A DNA stretch of 26,655 nt from positions 1 through 26,655 of the forward strand of contig JAGHBR010000062.1 of the NCBI GenBank assembly GCA_021160885.1. Direction: 5' to 3'. This document shows, piece by piece, positions 23,755 through 26,655 of this stretch. The DNA is from Caldisericaceae bacterium. GTDB lineage: Bacteria; Calditrichota; Calditrichia; Calditrichales; Calditrichaceae. The position numbers and the translations under genes are program-made. Below the pieces are notes generated by a model, which did not search any database, was not told the origin of the DNA, and saw nothing but the letters and a program-made list of their open reading frames with translations. Within the stretch, counting starts at the first letter, position 1. The number at the start of each line of letters is the position of its first letter.

Positions 23755-24579
23755 TTATTTACGACGCTTTACGATGTAAGCATCTGACCTTTTGTTCTTT
23801 TTTCTCGTTTTGTAACCTTTTGCCAGCTGCCCCCAGGGTGAAACCGGATGCCCGCCACCAGAGGTTTTTCCTTCGCCACCGCCCATGGGGTGATCAATCG
23901 GGTTCATGGCAACACCGCGCACGTGAGGCCTGCGACCTAACCAGCGGGAACGACCTGCTTTGCCAATTGAAATATTCATGTGATCAATATTCGAAACCTG
24001 TCCGATTGTCGCGTAGCAACGGGCATGGATTCGGCGCATTTCGCCGGAAGGTAATTTGACTAATGCCCATTTGCCTTCTTTGGCTGCCAGTTGTGCCGAT
24101 GTGCCTGCGCTGCGTACCAACTGAGCGCCTTTTTTCTCGCGCATTTCAATGGCATGAATGGTTAAGCCGACCGGAATTTTTTCCATTGGCAACGCATTGC
24201 CAACACGAATTTCAGCATTTTCACCAGACATTATTTTATCGCCAACTTTCAGGCCATCCGGTGCCAGAATGTAACGACGTTCACCGTCGGCATATTTCAC
24301 CAGAGCAATACGTGCCGTACGGTTTGGATCGTATTCAATAGTTTCAACGGTCGCCGGAATGTCTCTTTTATCTCTTTTAAAATCAATAATACGATATTTA
24401 CGTTTATGGCCGCCACCGCGATGACGCGAAGTAATGCGTCCATTATTATTCCGGCCGCCACTCTTCTTTAAAGGCTGCAACAACGGTCGGTACGGAGTAT
24501 CGGTGGTGATTTCAGCAAAATCACTTACCGTTTTAAACCGCAATGCCGGTGTTATTGGCTTAAATGTTTTGATTCCCAT
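23755..24579 (-). CDS. rplB: 50S ribosomal protein L2
   Basis: 274-residue uL2, which binds 23S domain IV, is needed for subunit joining and lies close to the peptidyl-transferase centre. MGIKTFKPITPALRFKTVSD, NNNGRITSRHRGGGHKRKYR, EKIPVGLTIHAIEMREKKGA and the C-terminal RGVAMNPIDHPMGGGEGKTS (containing the conserved histidine) are hallmarks. ATG at 24579, 20 nt after rplW and 17 nt before rpsS. Length is normal. Confidence 0.99.
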   Translation of the reverse strand: MGIKTFKPITPALRFKTVSDFAEITTDTPYRPLLQPLKKSGGRNNNGRITSRHRGGGHKRKYRIIDFKRDKRDIPATVETIEYDPNRTARIALVKYADGERRYILAPDGLKVGDKIMSGENAEIRVGNALPMEKIPVGLTIHAIEMREKKGAQLVRSAGTSAQLAAKEGKWALVKLPSGEMRRIHARCYATIGQVSNIDHMNISIGKAGRSRWLGRRPHVRGVAMNPIDHPMGGGEGKTSGGGHPVSPWGQLAKGYKTRKKNKRSDAYIVKRRK

Positions 24580-24599
24580 CAGACTACTCCACTCGCATT

Positions 24600-24899
24600 T
24601 TAAGCATTTGTAAACAGATCAATAGTTTCACCTTCGTGCAAAGTCACGATGGCCTTCTTCCAGGTCGGACGACGGCCTTCAAAGCGGCCGGCTCTGGTTA
24701 ACTGTGTGCGTTTTTTTCCGTACACCACCATGGTCCGAACTGACTTAACTTTAACACCAAACTTTTTTTCAACCGCTTGCTTAATTTCTATTTTATTGGC
24801 ATTCATATTAACTTTGAATGCGTATTTATTTAATTCATCCTGCAAACGGGCCATCTTTTCGGTAAAAACCGGTGCAATTAAGATTTGTTTTTCTTTCAT
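24600..24899 (-). CDS. rplW: 50S ribosomal protein L23
   Basis: 99-residue uL23 at the tunnel exit, the docking site for trigger factor and SRP. ILIAPVFTEKMARLQDELNK, YAFKVNMNANKIEIKQAVEK, KFGVKVKSVRTMVVYGKKRT and RRPTWKKAIVTLHEGETIDL match the family. The ATG (24899-24897) overlaps the rplD stop in an ATGA, which suggests translational coupling of L4 and L23. rplB follows after 20 nt. Confidence 0.98.
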   Translation of the reverse strand: MKEKQILIAPVFTEKMARLQDELNKYAFKVNMNANKIEIKQAVEKKFGVKVKSVRTMVVYGKKRTQLTRAGRFEGRRPTWKKAIVTLHEGETIDLFTNA

Positions 24900-25525
24900 T
24901 GGGCCAGTACCTCATTTACTTTTTTGACTGCGCCTTCCTGAAACAGCACCGTATCTGCCTTTAGAACATCGTAAGTTGAAAAGGTGATGGATTCACGAAT
25001 TTCAACATTGTACAGGTTAGCGGCAGATTTAATTAAAGCCGGCGCATATTCGGTTGTACACAACAATACCTTCTTGTCTTCCAGGTTCAGGTTTTTAAGC
25101 AAATTAACCATGTTTTTAGTAGAAGGTTTCTCGTAATTAAAATCCTGTACAACCATAATTTTATTTTCTTTAGCTTTGTAGCTAAGAGCCGAACGACGCG
25201 CTAATTTTTTAACTTTTTTATTCACTCTTTGAGAATAATCGCGTGGCTGAGGGCCAAATACGCGTCCACCACCTACCATGTGTGGAGCACGAATGGTTCC
25301 CTGACGAGCGCGCCCGGTTCCTTTTTGACGGAACGGCTTTTTACCACCACCAGAAACAGCGGAACGATTTTTGGTTGCATGCGTTCCCTGCCGACGGTTG
25401 GCTAAAATGGCCTTCACGTCTAACCAGATTACATGGTCATTTGGCGTAATGCCAAATACATTGTCGTCCAGTTCGATTTCCGTTTTGGTCTGTTGACCAT
25501 CTATTCCGTAAACATTTACCTTCAT
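24896..25525 (-). CDS. rplD: 50S ribosomal protein L4
   Basis: 209-residue uL4 whose extended loop reaches into the exit tunnel. The loop is clear: TKNRSAVSGGGKKPFRQKGT, then GRARQGTIRAPHMVGGGRVF and GPQPRDYSQRVNKKVKKLAR. In E. coli L4 also represses the S10 operon, but the 18-nt gap between tuf and rpsJ leaves no room for that leader here. ATG at 25525, 17 nt after rplC; its stop overlaps rplW. Confidence 0.98.
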   Translation of the reverse strand: MKVNVYGIDGQQTKTEIELDDNVFGITPNDHVIWLDVKAILANRRQGTHATKNRSAVSGGGKKPFRQKGTGRARQGTIRAPHMVGGGRVFGPQPRDYSQRVNKKVKKLARRSALSYKAKENKIMVVQDFNYEKPSTKNMVNLLKNLNLEDKKVLLCTTEYAPALIKSAANLYNVEIRESITFSTYDVLKADTVLFQEGAVKKVNEVLAQ

Positions 25526-25542
25526 GATGCACCTGTTCCAGC

Positions 25543-26163
25543 TTATTTAGTTCTAATTTCTACCAAAGAATTCCGGGCACCAGGCACTGCTCCTTTAAGG
25601 AACAGTAAATTGTTTTCCGGATCTACTTTAACCACTTTTACATTAACCAGTGTGTGACGCTTACCGCCCATCCGGCCGGCCATCTTCATCCCTTTAAATA
25701 CGCGGGATGGATAAGAACTTTGACCTATTGAACCGGGGGCACGCAAACGGTCGGACTGGCCGTGCGTTTTCGGGCCGCCTCCAAAACCATGACGTTTTAC
25801 CACGCCCTGGAACCCTTTACCTTTAGTGACGCCGGAAACTTTAACCGCACTGCCTGGTTTTAATATATCAACTTTAATCTCATCGCCTACTTTTAGGCCA
25901 TGATCAGATCCAAAGTCAAATTCTACCAGATGGCGTTTCGGGCTTACACCGGCTTTTTTGAAATGTCCAAGCAGAGGCTTTGTTAAACGCTTTTCTTTGA
26001 TGTCGCCAAAGGCCAGCTGAACCATATCATAGCCATCTGTTTCCTTGGTTTTGATCTGGGTAACGTAACAGGGGCCTGCTTTGACCACCGTTACCGGAAC
26101 CACCAGACCATTTTCATCAAAGATCTGCGTCATTCCAACTTTATATCCTAAAATTCCAGCCAT
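25543..26163 (-). CDS. rplC: 50S ribosomal protein L3
   Basis: 206-residue uL3, an early assembly protein whose extension approaches the peptidyl-transferase centre. MAGILGYKVGMTQIFDENGL, GVTKGKGFQGVVKRHGFGGG, PKTHGQSDRLRAPGSIGQSS and RVFKGMKMAGRMGGKRHTLV are diagnostic. The HGQS segment contains the glutamine methylated by PrmB in other bacteria. ATG at 26163; 22 nt after rpsJ and 17 nt before rplD. Confidence 0.99.
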   Translation of the reverse strand: MAGILGYKVGMTQIFDENGLVVPVTVVKAGPCYVTQIKTKETDGYDMVQLAFGDIKEKRLTKPLLGHFKKAGVSPKRHLVEFDFGSDHGLKVGDEIKVDILKPGSAVKVSGVTKGKGFQGVVKRHGFGGGPKTHGQSDRLRAPGSIGQSSYPSRVFKGMKMAGRMGGKRHTLVNVKVVKVDPENNLLFLKGAVPGARNSLVEIRTK

Positions 26164-26185
26164 TACTCACTCCGAAGCTTGCTTA

Positions 26186-26494
26186 TCAGGTTTTAATTTC
26201 AATATCTACACCAGCCGGCAATTCCAACTTCATCAATGCATCAACTGTTTTACCGGTAGCGTTTAAGATATCAATCAATCTTTTGTGAATTCTTGTCTCG
26301 AACTGTTCTCTTGATTTTTTATTTACATGCGGTGACCGCAACACGGTGTAAACCGAACGATCCGTTGGCAACGGAATCGGTCCGGAAATCAACGCACCGG
26401 TGGCTTTGGCTGTACGAATAATCTTGTCTGCAGATTTATCGATCAAATTATGATCGTATGCTTTTAGCCGAATTCTTATTTTTTGATTAGCCAC
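26186..26494 (-). CDS. rpsJ: 30S ribosomal protein S10 (NusE)
   Basis: 102-residue uS10 in the 30S head; it doubles as NusE in antitermination and transcription-translation coupling. KIRIRLKAYDHNLIDKSADK, GPIPLPTDRSVYTVLRSPHV and KKSREQFETRIHKRLIDILN are canonical. It starts at GTG (26494-26492) after a GAGGTGG Shine-Dalgarno. It follows tuf by 18 nt, so the str and S10 operons appear fused here and no separate S10 leader exists. Confidence 0.98.
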   Translation of the reverse strand: MANQKIRIRLKAYDHNLIDKSADKIIRTAKATGALISGPIPLPTDRSVYTVLRSPHVNKKSREQFETRIHKRLIDILNATGKTVDALMKLELPAGVDIEIKT

Positions 26495-26512
26495 GCTTCC
26501 ACCTCTTTAATT

Positions 26513-26655
26513 TTATTCAATAATCTCTGTAACAACACCTGCACCTACGGTACGACCGCCTTCACGAATCGCGAAACGCAATTCTTTTTCCAGAGCGATC
26601 TCTTTCTGCAGTTCTACGGTCATGGTAATGTTATCACCAGGCATTACCATTTCAA
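26513..26655 (-). CDS. tuf: Elongation factor Tu, C-terminal fragment (partial at window edge)
   Basis: The last 46 codons plus stop of EF-Tu. They form part of domain 3: EMVMPGDNITMTVELQKEIA, then LEKELRFAIREGGRTVGAGV and VTEIIE. The rest of the gene lies beyond the right edge. Full-length EF-Tu carries aminoacyl-tRNA to the ribosome as a GTPase. The TAA at 26515-26513 is followed 18 nt later by rpsJ, so tuf probably leads into the ribosomal cluster; rpsL, rpsG and fusA would be expected further right but are not visible. Confidence 0.98.
   Translation of the reverse strand, partial: EMVMPGDNITMTVELQKEIALEKELRFAIREGGRTVGAGVVTEIIE

Noticed and set aside
26495..26512. Possible S10-leader attenuator or regulatory RNA before rpsJ
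   Set aside because: Only 18 nt separate tuf and rpsJ, filled by the ribosome-binding site; no structure fits.

Overview
The window comes from a Gram-negative (diderm) bacterium with moderate GC content. The secreted glycosidase-like protein and the TonB-type domain suggest an outer membrane. The ribosomal gene order (tuf-rpsJ-...-secY-map-infA-rpmJ-rpsM-rpsK-rpsD-rpoA-rplQ, with no adk between secY and map), the 61-residue zinc-type S14 and the long charged tail on L17 fit a member of the FCB group. The overall impression is of a Calditrichota (Caldithrix-like) organism. That placement is recognition and inference, not a computed result. Every gene I can support is on the minus strand, so transcription runs from the right edge to the left edge.

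Right part (about 26655 down to 11904): an unbroken S10-spc-alpha ribosomal superoperon. It starts with the 3' end of tuf and runs through 21 ribosomal protein genes from rpsJ to rplO, then secY, map, infA, rpmJ, rpsM, rpsK, rpsD, rpoA and rplQ. Gaps are 30 nt or less, with two 4-nt stop/start overlaps (rplD-rplW and rplO-secY). Several starts need correcting from the longest open frame: rpsC and rpsN start at TTG, and rplR and rpoA start at internal ATGs. In all, five translation genes start with TTG. The cluster ends at a strong hairpin terminator around 11850-11886.

Left part (about 11835 down to 1): after the terminator and a plausible promoter comes a second operon. Its order is a secreted GHL10-type glycosidase-like protein, a ParA/MinD-family ATPase, a response regulator with an N-terminal helical/winged-helix-like domain and a very acidic linker, CheW, a chemoreceptor, a 1717-residue CheA-REC hybrid kinase with four HPt-like units, and a periplasmic beta-helix protein with a C-terminal TonB-like domain that runs off the left edge. 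The last three genes are joined by ATGA overlaps.

The REC-CheW-MCP-CheA/REC core has the same order and architecture as Pil-Chp/Frz-like chemosensory systems (PilG-PilI-PilJ-ChpA). No CheR, CheB or pilus genes are visible. The unusual partners (ParA, GHL10 protein, beta-helix/TonB fusion) make this operon the most interesting part of the window. A reasonable inference is a surface, envelope or polysaccharide-linked sensory pathway whose array or output is positioned by the ParA protein. No intergenic stretch exceeds 127 nt, and the plus strand shows no convincing gene.
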